A stretch of DNA of 22,964 nt from an uncultured Prevotellaceae bacterium (GTDB lineage Bacteria; Bacteroidota; Bacteroidia; Bacteroidales; Bacteroidaceae), in assembly GCA_900315105.1 (NCBI GenBank), contig OMXX01000075.1, forward strand, positions 1 to 22,964, in the 5' to 3' direction. The position numbers and the translations under genes were made by a program. A model generated the notes under the pieces. That model saw only the letters and a list, made by a program, of their open reading frames with translations. It ran no database searches and was not told the origin of the DNA. Numbering within the stretch: the first letter of the stretch is position 1; each line of letters starts with the position of its first letter. Positions 1 to 6,438 of this stretch are shown one piece after another.

Positions 1-6
1 TAATTA

Positions 7-14
7 CCTCCTTT
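7..14 (-). promoter_or_regulatory. Strong Shine-Dalgarno for a gene just outside the window
   Basis: On the minus strand this reads AAAGGAGG and lies six bases from the window edge. The next minus-strand gene, downstream of the HU-like gene, should therefore start within a few bases beyond position 1. In Bacteroidales HU-HIG genes are often followed by a very small protein and an N-acetylmuramoyl-L-alanine amidase. That identity is an inference because the gene itself is not visible. Confidence 0.55.
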
Positions 15-23
15 CTTTATTGC

Positions 24-38
24 TGGGGACAGTCCCCA
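24..38. repeat. Short palindrome TGGGGAC-A-GTCCCCA
   Basis: A perfect 7-base inverted repeat around a single central base sits between the HU-like stop codon and the Shine-Dalgarno of the next minus-strand gene. It could fold as an intercistronic hairpin that sets relative expression, or be a REP-like palindrome. No T-run follows on the minus strand, so a simple terminator is unlikely. Confidence 0.5.
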
Positions 39-45
39 AGATTAA

Positions 46-621
46 TCAATTACCGCCCTCGGGATAATCGTCCTCAGGATCTGATGGGGTAGGGATGATG
101 CCGCTGCCACCGCTGGAGTTGCCGCCGTTGTTATTGGTGCCACCATTCTCGGTTCCGGTTCCTGAGCCCGTCGAAGGAGAGCCTGTCGAAGAGCCGCCGC
201 CCTTCAGTGTATCAATATTGATAAACTCAGCCTTCTTGAAGAACTCACGACTGGAGATATTCATCTCCTGCTCCTGCTCAGGCAGGAAGCGGATGTGCAA
301 CGCCTTCAGGTTGGTGTTCACACTAAACTTCTCCTCGCTGATTGCACCGCCCTTCTCGTTCTCAATGGTGGTGAAGAAAGTGCCCAGACCGTCGATCTTC
401 ACGCGCTTGGAATCAAGCAGCATCTCAATCAGACACGAACGGAACTTCTCCAGCACGCCATACACCACGTCGGGCGTATAAATACTACCATGCTCGCTGA
501 TGTGCTGAGCCAACTTACGGGTGTTCAGGGTCTCAACGGTCTTGCTGTGGGCGAACCACTTACCAAAAATCTTAGACAGATTGTTCTTGTTCTGTCGCAA
601 CTCATAAAAAATCTTAGCCAT
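46..621 (-). CDS. HU-HIG family DNA-binding (histone-like) protein
   Basis: This 191-residue protein matches the Bacteroidetes HU-like family. Residues 1 to about 125 form the HU-type fold, with a basic N-terminus and a central segment containing KRVKIDGLGTFFT, which corresponds to the HU beta-arm region. The tail from about residue 140 is low complexity, rich in Gly, Ser, Thr and Asn, and ends in an acidic stretch. Classical HU is about 90 residues, so this is the long Bacteroidales version. It is expected to bind DNA non-specifically in the nucleoid. Part of the tail is encoded by a CCTGAGCCTGTCGAAGG-type repeat, so the linker may have grown by repeat insertion. A TATCTTTG minus-strand promoter element lies at 785-792, giving a long leader. 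The family call is confident; the exact role is not known. Confidence 0.85.
   Translation of the reverse strand: MAKIFYELRQNKNNLSKIFGKWFAHSKTVETLNTRKLAQHISEHGSIYTPDVVYGVLEKFRSCLIEMLLDSKRVKIDGLGTFFTTIENEKGGAISEEKFSVNTNLKALHIRFLPEQEQEMNISSREFFKKAEFINIDTLKGGGSSTGSPSTGSGTGTENGGTNNNGGNSSGGSGIIPTPSDPEDDYPEGGN
161..193. repeat. Two adjacent copies of a GAGCCTGTCGAAGG-type repeat inside the HU-like gene
   Basis: Positions 161-179 read CCTGAGCCCGTCGAAGGAG, and 180-193 read AGCCTGTCGAAGAG. A cleaner copy, CCCTGAGCCTGTCGAAGGG, lies at 885-903. Similar short imperfect palindromes are scattered in many bacterial genomes (recalled, not searched here). Here two copies encode part of the Gly/Ser/Thr linker of the HU-like protein. 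Confidence 0.6.
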
Positions 622-784
622 AGTATTAGGTTATTAGTATTAGGCTTACGCGGCGAACTACATCGGGTCACCGCCTCCCGCTTTCCACTGCAAGTGAAGT
701 GCAAGGCGAATGCAGAGGCGAGCTCGCTTGGCCTTTGCTGAGCCGCAGCCTTCACTCGTACTCGCAACTTCATGATTGCGAGTA
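622..784 (-). promoter_or_regulatory. Structured leader of the HU-like gene
   Basis: The stretch between the promoter element and the HU-like start codon is G+C-richer than the flanking intergenic DNA. It holds a perfect 10-base inverted repeat (758-767 with 776-785, 8-base loop), a perfect palindrome GCGAGCTCGC at 718-727, and further pairing segments. The 10-base repeat abuts the -7 element, so it could be an operator or a 5'-terminal mRNA stem-loop. The segment resembles a sequence I associate with repeats in Bacteroidales genomes, but I could not check this. Confidence 0.4.
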
Positions 785-792
785 CAAAGATA
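785..792 (-). promoter_or_regulatory. Bacteroidetes -7 element TATCTTTG for the HU-like gene
   Basis: On the minus strand this matches the Bacteroidetes sigma-ABfr -7 consensus TAnnTTTG. No clear TTTG -33 box is seen at the usual distance. Transcription would start near 779 and run into the HU-like gene. Confidence 0.5.
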
Positions 793-884
793 ATAAAAAA
801 AATCCAGATTTCCCCACTTTTAAAAAACTTATTTCCAATTTATTTCAAATGTTAAAAAAGAAAATTGCCTGCCGAGGAAACGGT

Positions 885-903
885 CCCTGAGCCTGTCGAA
901 GGG
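885..903. repeat. Imperfect palindrome CCCTGAGCCTGTCGAAGGG
   Basis: This short interspersed repeat lies in non-coding DNA upstream of the HU-like promoter. It is related to the two copies within the HU-like gene at 161-193. The ends CCCT and AGGG pair. No gene is seen between about 790 and 1177 apart from this repeat and the symmetric element at 983-1170. Confidence 0.6.
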
Positions 904-982
904 AATCTACCAGATTCCTTACTTCAATCTCCCAGATTCTCGTAATCTTTGAGCCAGATTCTAACCTCGACGCTAAAAATCC

Positions 983-1170
983 GCAAAATCGATATTGTAC
1001 CATTGTACCATTGTACCATCTCGAAAATCGATTTTGCACCCTTAATATCCTCTATTGATTTATATATATTATTATATATATTTTAATATATATAATAATA
1101 TATATAAATATAATACACCATTCCACCCCTAATAATCAAAAACGCAAATGGTACAATGGTACAATGGTAC
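983..1170. repeat. Symmetric iteron-like element with central AT palindrome
   Basis: Positions 997-1019 carry three tandem GTACCATT-type units, and 1148-1170 carry their exact reverse complement (23 bases, no mismatch). A second inverted pair, GCAAAATCGA at 983-992 and TCGATTTTGC at 1028-1037, brackets the left set. Between them, about 1060-1110 is an almost pure A/T palindrome built of TATATATTATTATATATA-like arms. The ordering of iterons, AT-rich palindrome and inverted iterons resembles replication or recombination sites. I recall TGGTACAATGGTAC-type repeats near primase-like genes in Bacteroidales, but that is memory, not a search. It could also act as a transcriptional barrier between the two minus-strand genes. 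Confidence 0.6.
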
Positions 1171-1177
1171 TTTTCAG

Positions 1178-1501
1178 TTAGGATGGACACTCACCCTTGT
1201 CAACGTTAAGAATTTTGAATAAATCATTTGGCGATACAAGCTCTTTTTTATATTCATGAGCTTCCTCTACAACACGTTCGAAAAACGCATTATAGAGTTG
1301 CTTCTCTTCTTTTTTAGAGTAGTCTAACGTCAATGAAGCCAAACTTGCAGCAAACATATGAGAGAGTGAAACACAGATTGCCCCTGCATTTACATGACCA
1401 TAGCGCTTCACACAGTTCTCTGCTGTTTCTTCAAGTGCATCGGTGAAAGCATCATTAAACATGTCCTCCTGAATTTCTATTATTTCTTTCTTTTTACCCA
1501 T
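1178..1501 (-). CDS. Orphan 107-residue protein
   Basis: I do not recognise this family. The predicted protein is soluble and probably helical. Its charged ends flank a middle segment (about residues 35-60) rich in Ala, Ser and Leu with one His and one Cys, which reads like an amphipathic helix rather than a membrane span. There is no signal peptide. The gene is supported by a full Bacteroidetes promoter upstream (-7 element at 1542-1549, -33 box at 1570-1573, 20-base spacing) and an ATG at 1499-1501. It stands alone, reads towards the HU-like gene, and its stop codon lies just beside the symmetric repeat element. Confidence 0.6.
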   Translation of the reverse strand: MGKKKEIIEIQEDMFNDAFTDALEETAENCVKRYGHVNAGAICVSLSHMFAASLASLTLDYSKKEEKQLYNAFFERVVEEAHEYKKELVSPNDLFKILNVDKGECPS

Positions 1502-1814
1502 TATATTAATTATTATCTGAAGTTTTTGTCATTTAGGCCTGCAAAGGTAATAAGAATCAGCGAGTATTCCAAAATCAAAAGTATAATTAATGTAAATCTA
1601 ACGCATTTTTGCATTCCGCTTGTTTTTTCTATTAAAATGCAAACTTTTCGCCCTTTTCTTTCTTTATTTCCATTTTATTTCTTACTTTTGCAGATGATAA
1701 TGCATCAAGAGTGGCTACATTAGCCCACCAACCGGCCTTTTCTAAAACATAGATCGTTGGCAGCGGTGGTAAAGCGATGCGAGTGAATGTTTAATCCACT
1801 AAAAATAAACGATT
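1502..1814. other. Divergent intergenic region with leader of the 135-residue gene
   Basis: The left part holds the minus-strand promoter. On the plus strand TACTTTTG at 1683-1690 is a plausible -7 element for the gene at 1815, giving a leader of about 115 bases. The leader contains a nine-codon ORF (1694-1723) and two nested pairings, CCACC with GGTGG and CCAAC with GTTGG, so it may fold. No larger gene is visible. Confidence 0.4.
1542..1573 (-). promoter_or_regulatory. Promoter TTTG-N20-TACCTTTG for the 107-residue orphan
   Basis: On the minus strand TTTG (1573-1570) is followed after exactly 20 bases by TACCTTTG (1549-1542). This is a full match to the Bacteroidetes vegetative promoter. 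Predicted start of transcription is near 1536, about 35 bases upstream of the ATG. Confidence 0.75.
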
Positions 1815-2222
1815 ATGGAAATCAAGAAGATTGAGAACTGTGATTATGTGATGCTCCCTCGTTTGCAGCATCCAGGTCTGAAACCAAAGCATGTAGAGCG
1901 CGATGCGTTCAAGGCTGAGTTACGTCATGTGGAGGGTAGGGGCGACTTCTGGCTACTCTTCCAGCAATCCAAGCCCCATGTAGTGGCTCACGTGCAATTA
2001 CCCAAGTCGGAGGCGGAGTTTGACCAGATCCTCGGCTTCTGCCTGGGTCAGAACAAATGGTGCGAATATATCGAGGGCGATTTGTCCTTCCTGTGTGTGA
2101 TTGCAGGCTATAACTCTGAAGAACTTACCCCCAAGTATCCCGACTTCATCAAAGAGCGCGTTCTTGCCCTTTATGACGCCACATATTGGTGGTATGAGTA
2201 CGGAAAAGTTTTAATTTATTAA
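1815..2222 (+). CDS. Orphan 135-residue protein
   Basis: I do not recognise a domain. The protein is soluble, without signal peptide or membrane segment, and rich in aromatic residues near the end (YWWYEYGK). It lies upstream of the restriction island but has its own leader. The Mrr-type gene that follows has a separate promoter element in the 75-base gap, so the two are probably not one operon. The ATG at 1815 follows an A-rich stretch typical of Bacteroidetes starts. Codon use looks ordinary compared with the AT-rich methyltransferase gene downstream. Function is unknown. Confidence 0.6.
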   Translation: MEIKKIENCDYVMLPRLQHPGLKPKHVERDAFKAELRHVEGRGDFWLLFQQSKPHVVAHVQLPKSEAEFDQILGFCLGQNKWCEYIEGDLSFLCVIAGYNSEELTPKYPDFIKERVLALYDATYWWYEYGKVLIY

Positions 2223-2262
2223 AAAACTAAGGATATATTGATGCTATTCGAATGTTTTTCAT

Positions 2263-2270
2263 TACCTTTG
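2263..2270 (+). promoter_or_regulatory. -7 element TACCTTTG that fixes the Mrr-type gene start
   Basis: TACCTTTG lies between the upstream in-frame ATG at 2252 and the ATG at 2297. Transcription should start near 2276, downstream of the 2252 ATG, so 2297 is the better start. A weak ATTG -33 candidate sits at 2237-2240 with 22-base spacing. Confidence 0.6.
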
Positions 2271-2296
2271 CATGGAAAATAATAAATCAGACTATA

Positions 2297-3217
2297 ATGG
2301 CTATACCTATATTTGAAGATTTCTTGTATCCGTTCTTGCTGGCAACAAACGGCAAAGACATGACGGTATCAGAAATGAGGGAATATATAATTGATTACTT
2401 CCATCTGACAGAGGAAGACTGCAGCCTTCGCACGAAAAGTGGGAATGCAACTCAGGTTGCTGATAGATTAAACTGGGTGCGCCAGTATCTTCGTCGTGCT
2501 TTGATGATCGAATTACCTCAGCGTGGAGTTTATCGAATCACTCAGCGAGGTAAGGAGTATCTTGCCACGCATAAGGATCTGCGGAAACAGGACTTAATGC
2601 AGTATCCGGAATTTGCCAGCTATGCCACTGGAGTTACAACTACAAGTAGTAATTCAACAAAAGTGGAATCTGGTCAGGATATTGTTAATCAAGACTTGAC
2701 TCCTACTGAGCAGTTAGAACAAGCTTTCCATAGCATTATTGATGATCTCGCAGCCGATTTGCTACAAAAGACATTGGAGCAATCTCCTTATTTCTTTGAG
2801 CACTTGGTGGTAGATCTCTTGGTGAAGATGGGCTATGGTGGAAGTTTTGCAAATTCTGCACAGGTTACTCAATATGTGCATGATGATGGCATCGATGGCA
2901 TCATCTATGAGGATAAACTTGGATTGGATAAGATCTACATCCAGGCCAAGAGATACAAGTTGGATAATACTGTAGGCAAACCTCAGATCCAACAATTCTC
3001 AGGTGCTTTAGATGAGCAGAAGGCAACAAAGGGAGTGTTTATAACAACAAGTTCGTATAGTAAAGAGGCAAAACAATACGTTGAGAAACTCAACAAGAAG
3101 ATTGTACTGATTGATGGCCAGGAACTTGCTCGCTATATGATTGAGTACAACGTTGGTGTAAGCACCAAACAAGTGTATGAAGTAAAACGTATTGACTCTG
3201 ATTATTTTGAAGAATAA
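2297..3217 (+). CDS. Mrr-type restriction endonuclease (winged helix plus Mrr_cat)
   Basis: This 306-residue protein has the two-part Mrr layout. Residues 1 to about 90 look like the Mrr_N winged helix, and about 155-300 form the Mrr catalytic PD-(D/E)xK domain. Catalytic candidates counted from the ATG at 2297 are D200 in GIDGII and Q216-x-K218 in YIQAKRY, the usual Mrr pattern. A charged, Ser/Thr-rich linker (about 115-150) joins the halves. Mrr enzymes cut DNA; E. coli Mrr acts on methylated DNA, while others are partners in modification-dependent or ordinary restriction. The stop codon directly abuts the methyltransferase ATG, so the two are co-expressed. Whether it cuts foreign modified DNA or works with the LlaJI-type subunits is not settled by sequence. 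Confidence 0.85.
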   Translation: MAIPIFEDFLYPFLLATNGKDMTVSEMREYIIDYFHLTEEDCSLRTKSGNATQVADRLNWVRQYLRRALMIELPQRGVYRITQRGKEYLATHKDLRKQDLMQYPEFASYATGVTTTSSNSTKVESGQDIVNQDLTPTEQLEQAFHSIIDDLAADLLQKTLEQSPYFFEHLVVDLLVKMGYGGSFANSAQVTQYVHDDGIDGIIYEDKLGLDKIYIQAKRYKLDNTVGKPQIQQFSGALDEQKATKGVFITTSSYSKEAKQYVEKLNKKIVLIDGQELARYMIEYNVGVSTKQVYEVKRIDSDYFEE

Positions 3218-4339
3218 ATGAAAATAAATAAAAAGGAAAGTTTTAAATTCATTGATTTATTTGCGGGAATTGGCGGCTTTCACACAGCTATGCATAGCGT
3301 TGGTGGCAAGTGTGTTTTTGCAAGTGAGTGGGATAAGAATGCTCGAATTTCATATGAAGCAAATTATTCCCAAATTGAGCCAGAATTGTTCAAAAAGGAT
3401 ATTCAAGGAAATTTTTTATATTTTAATGAAGATATAAATGATGTCATACCTGCAAATGTGCCAGACTTTGATATTTGTTGTGGTGGTTTTCCTTGCCAAC
3501 CATTTTCTGTTGCAGGTTTAAAGAGGGGTTTTGAGGATACAAGAGGTACATTGTTTTTTAATATTGCAAATCTAGTGAAAGAAAAGAAAGAGGCAGGTAA
3601 CCCACCTCGTGTACTTTTTCTTGAGAATGTTCGTGGACTAAAAAACCATGACAAGGGTAAAACTCTTCAAGTGATTCTTGCAACACTTGATGAACTTGGA
3701 TATGGTTATTCATATGAAGTCCTGAATGCCAAATATTTCGGTGTTCCGCAGAATCGTGAACGATTATTTATTGTTGCTTGGTATAAAGAACTTGTTGATA
3801 TAAACTCATTCAAGTTCCCCTATGGTATTGCACCTGATGGTTCTACCATCTATAGTAAGGATGATCTAAAGAATGGTACTTTTCCTACAAAAGTTTCAGA
3901 TATCTTTGAACCTAAGGATGTTACTGTCAATTTTACCATAAGTGATAGGATGTGGATAGGCCACAAAAATCGAAAAGAGCGTAATAAGCTCATGGGCAAA
4001 GGATTTGGATATTCTTTGTTTAATAATGAAAGCGTTTACACAAGTACTATATCTGCAAGATACTGGAAAGATGGTAGTGAAATCTTAATTGATCAGTCTG
4101 AATTAGGATTAAATCCAAGAACATTAACACCGGTAGAGGCTGGTAGATTGCAAGGATATAGAATAATTGGAAGCGGATGGGAGCATCCCGAATGTGCTAA
4201 TAACCAAAACTATAATGACTCAAATCCAGAGTTTAAAATTGTAGTTTCCAAAAAAGAAGCATATCATCAATTTGGTAATAGTGTGGCAGTACCTGTAATC
4301 AAAAGATTATCCCAAGAAATAGTTAAACAATTATTATAA
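3218..4339 (+). CDS. DNA (cytosine-5-)-methyltransferase
   Basis: This 373-residue protein transfers a methyl group from S-adenosylmethionine to carbon 5 of cytosine. All key motifs are in order: motif I FIDLFAGIGGF (about 11-21), motif IV GGFPCQPFS with catalytic Cys93, motif VI ENV at 136-138, motif VIII QNRERLF, and motif X with QFGNSVAVPVI near the C-terminus. The target recognition domain lies between about 200 and 310 and gives no clue to the recognised site. The length suits a single-chain enzyme and it looks intact. It starts immediately after the Mrr-type stop and is followed 12 bases later by the McrB-like gene. Its coding is AT-rich, unlike the core of the next two genes, which suggests a different recent history. 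Confidence 0.95.
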   Translation: MKINKKESFKFIDLFAGIGGFHTAMHSVGGKCVFASEWDKNARISYEANYSQIEPELFKKDIQGNFLYFNEDINDVIPANVPDFDICCGGFPCQPFSVAGLKRGFEDTRGTLFFNIANLVKEKKEAGNPPRVLFLENVRGLKNHDKGKTLQVILATLDELGYGYSYEVLNAKYFGVPQNRERLFIVAWYKELVDINSFKFPYGIAPDGSTIYSKDDLKNGTFPTKVSDIFEPKDVTVNFTISDRMWIGHKNRKERNKLMGKGFGYSLFNNESVYTSTISARYWKDGSEILIDQSELGLNPRTLTPVEAGRLQGYRIIGSGWEHPECANNQNYNDSNPEFKIVVSKKEAYHQFGNSVAVPVIKRLSQEIVKQLL

Positions 4340-4351
4340 AACCTAGCTGAT

Positions 4352-6427
4352 ATGGAAGAGTTAAGAGATTTACAAAAAATTTACAGTTTAGCTGCAGGTC
4401 GGTTTAACCAGTATGAAGGAGAAGATTTCGTTTTACCTGAGGATTTTAAACAACAGGTAAAAGAAATAAATAGTAGCACTATTGAATACAATAAATATTC
4501 TGCTATTATTTCAACAAAGGGAACTCAAAATGGTGTATTGAATATATATCTTCCAAACCAATGGTTTTATATAGCATCATATTTTACAGATTTCTATAAC
4601 GAATTACAAAAATATAAGAAAGAAGCTCTAAAGGTTGTTTCTAAAGAGCGGTTAAAGGAATTAAATGGACATTCCTTAACCCAAGAAGAGCAGCAGAGAG
4701 TCAATGATTTATCGCTTGATGATAATTCAAAACGCTTTTTAGTAAGGTTTATGACGGACTATTCATGGTGGTTTGGAGCAAAAACAATAGATAGGGGTGA
4801 CTTTTATGTTTCCCCCATCTTGAGTAGCGCTAGATTAGTGAATGCTTCTCAATCATTTGTTGCAGATCTATGTGCATTTCTTGCAGATAAAACTGAATTG
4901 ATTAAATCTATTATATCAGCAGGCGATGAATTGTATGAGGGTTTCCAAAGGGATATTAAAAATGAAAATGACCTTCTTCAGCAAATCTTTTATGGCGCTC
5001 CAGGTACAGGAAAGTCTCACACTATACAGGAGAGAACAGAGCATGAGGATGTAATACGTACGACGTTCCACCCAGATACAGACTATTCGACGTTCGTGGG
5101 TGCATATAAGCCCACGACCATCGATGCTCCCGTGATGACTGTCATTGGCACAAAGGCTGTGCCTGTAGAGAATGAAGATGGCTCTCCAAGGATAGAGCCC
5201 AAAATCATCTACGAGTTCGTAAATCAGGCATTCCTGCAGGCATATGTCAAGGCATGGGAGAAATATTGCGAAGGAGGGTTTGATAATGCGCAAAAGCAAT
5301 TTCTCGTTATTGAGGAAATAAATCGTGGTAATTGTGCACAGATTTTTGGAGACTTGTTCCAGTTGTTGGATCGTAATAATGCAGGTTTCTCTGACTATCC
5401 TATTAAGGCTGATGCCGATATGGCCAAACAGCTGAAGAAGCAACTAAAAGGACTGACAATAGATAATCCTGATGCTATAAACAGCCTTTATAAAGGTGAA
5501 GACATCGTTAGCCAAGTGCTTGACGGTGAGTTGTTGTTATTACCCAAGAACCTCTATATCTGGGCTACAATGAACACCAGTGATCAGTCATTGTTCCCCA
5601 TCGACTCTGCCTTTAAGCGTCGCTGGGATTGGCAGTATATGCCGATTGCCAATGGCTTTGAGAACTGGTATATCTCGGTAGATGATTATAAATTCGACTG
5701 GTGGCTATTCTTGCAGAAGATCAACAAATTGATTGGAGCTACTACTCATTCTGAGGATAAGAAACTTGGCTACTACTTCTGCAAGGCTAAGAATAAGGAG
5801 ATAGATGCCAACTTGTTTGTGTCGAAAGTGATATTCTACCTCTGGAATGATGTCTTCAAGGACTATGAGTTCGCAAACTCTGTCTTTGATGATATCGATG
5901 GCAACAAATTGACTTTCGACAAATTCTATACCACTATTAATGGTAATGCAATAGTTGTAGAGGACAAGGTCGTGATGTTCCTCAACAAACTTGACGAGGC
6001 CATCGATAAGGAATACAGTATGTTGCTTCCTAACGTAGAAACTACTACAGGCCTATCTGGCAATGATTTCACCAATTATTCATTTGAAGGGTCTGCTCCG
6101 ATGGGCAAATCGGAATTAGGTAAAACCATCATGCTTAAATATCTCAATGAGAATGCGGGACTTACTTTCGATGAGATAAAGGCAAAGTTCCCTGACTCTC
6201 TGCTTGGATCTGTTGCGAGCAAAGGACTGATTGTGAAGGACGAAGAAGACCTAGGCAGTTATCAGAGATATTATGTAGGGGGCTTCAAGTCGGCAGATGG
6301 CGTCAAGTTCAAGATTTACAAGCAATGGACTGTTGGCAATATCCAGAACATCAAAAACTTTGCATTCAGCCAAGGATGGAATGTTGAAGAAAAGGGTTCG
6401 TGGAGAAGAAAAGATAATAATGCTTAG
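4352..6427 (+). CDS. McrB-like AAA+ GTPase subunit (LlaJI R1-type)
   Basis: This 691-residue protein has an N-terminal domain of about 210 residues and then an AAA+ core of the McrB class. Walker A is GAPGTGKS at 215-222, Walker B FLVIEEINRG is near 316, and MNTSDQS near 405 corresponds to the McrB signature MNTADRS. These enzymes use GTP hydrolysis to power translocation and activate a separate nuclease subunit, here probably the gene just downstream. The N-terminal domain is presumed to recognise DNA. The first 640 bases are strikingly AT-rich and the composition changes near the Walker A region: 14 G/C in 60 bases at 4441-4500 against 31 in 60 at 5101-5160. That points to exchange of the recognition domain. 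About 120 residues follow the AAA+ part. GTP rather than ATP use is inferred from family. Confidence 0.88.
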   Translation: MEELRDLQKIYSLAAGRFNQYEGEDFVLPEDFKQQVKEINSSTIEYNKYSAIISTKGTQNGVLNIYLPNQWFYIASYFTDFYNELQKYKKEALKVVSKERLKELNGHSLTQEEQQRVNDLSLDDNSKRFLVRFMTDYSWWFGAKTIDRGDFYVSPILSSARLVNASQSFVADLCAFLADKTELIKSIISAGDELYEGFQRDIKNENDLLQQIFYGAPGTGKSHTIQERTEHEDVIRTTFHPDTDYSTFVGAYKPTTIDAPVMTVIGTKAVPVENEDGSPRIEPKIIYEFVNQAFLQAYVKAWEKYCEGGFDNAQKQFLVIEEINRGNCAQIFGDLFQLLDRNNAGFSDYPIKADADMAKQLKKQLKGLTIDNPDAINSLYKGEDIVSQVLDGELLLLPKNLYIWATMNTSDQSLFPIDSAFKRRWDWQYMPIANGFENWYISVDDYKFDWWLFLQKINKLIGATTHSEDKKLGYYFCKAKNKEIDANLFVSKVIFYLWNDVFKDYEFANSVFDDIDGNKLTFDKFYTTINGNAIVVEDKVVMFLNKLDEAIDKEYSMLLPNVETTTGLSGNDFTNYSFEGSAPMGKSELGKTIMLKYLNENAGLTFDEIKAKFPDSLLGSVASKGLIVKDEEDLGSYQRYYVGGFKSADGVKFKIYKQWTVGNIQNIKNFAFSQGWNVEEKGSWRRKDNNA

Positions 6428-6438
6428 ATGGTCTCTGC

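Noticed and set aside
525..773. Minus-strand ORF upstream of and overlapping the HU-like gene
   Set aside because: It overlaps the well-supported HU-like gene in another frame and mostly reads the repeat-like leader.
1694..1723. Nine-codon leader peptide before the 135-residue gene
   Set aside because: It has no run of a regulatory amino acid and no clear attenuator stem pair. Too short to support.
2252..2296. Upstream ATG of the Mrr-type gene as the true start
   Set aside because: It lies upstream of the likely -7 element and the predicted transcription start, and the added residues have no match to the Mrr N-terminus.
4916..5443. 175-residue minus-strand ORF inside the McrB-like gene
   Set aside because: It is the antisense of conserved Walker A and Walker B coding sequence and has no promoter or domain.
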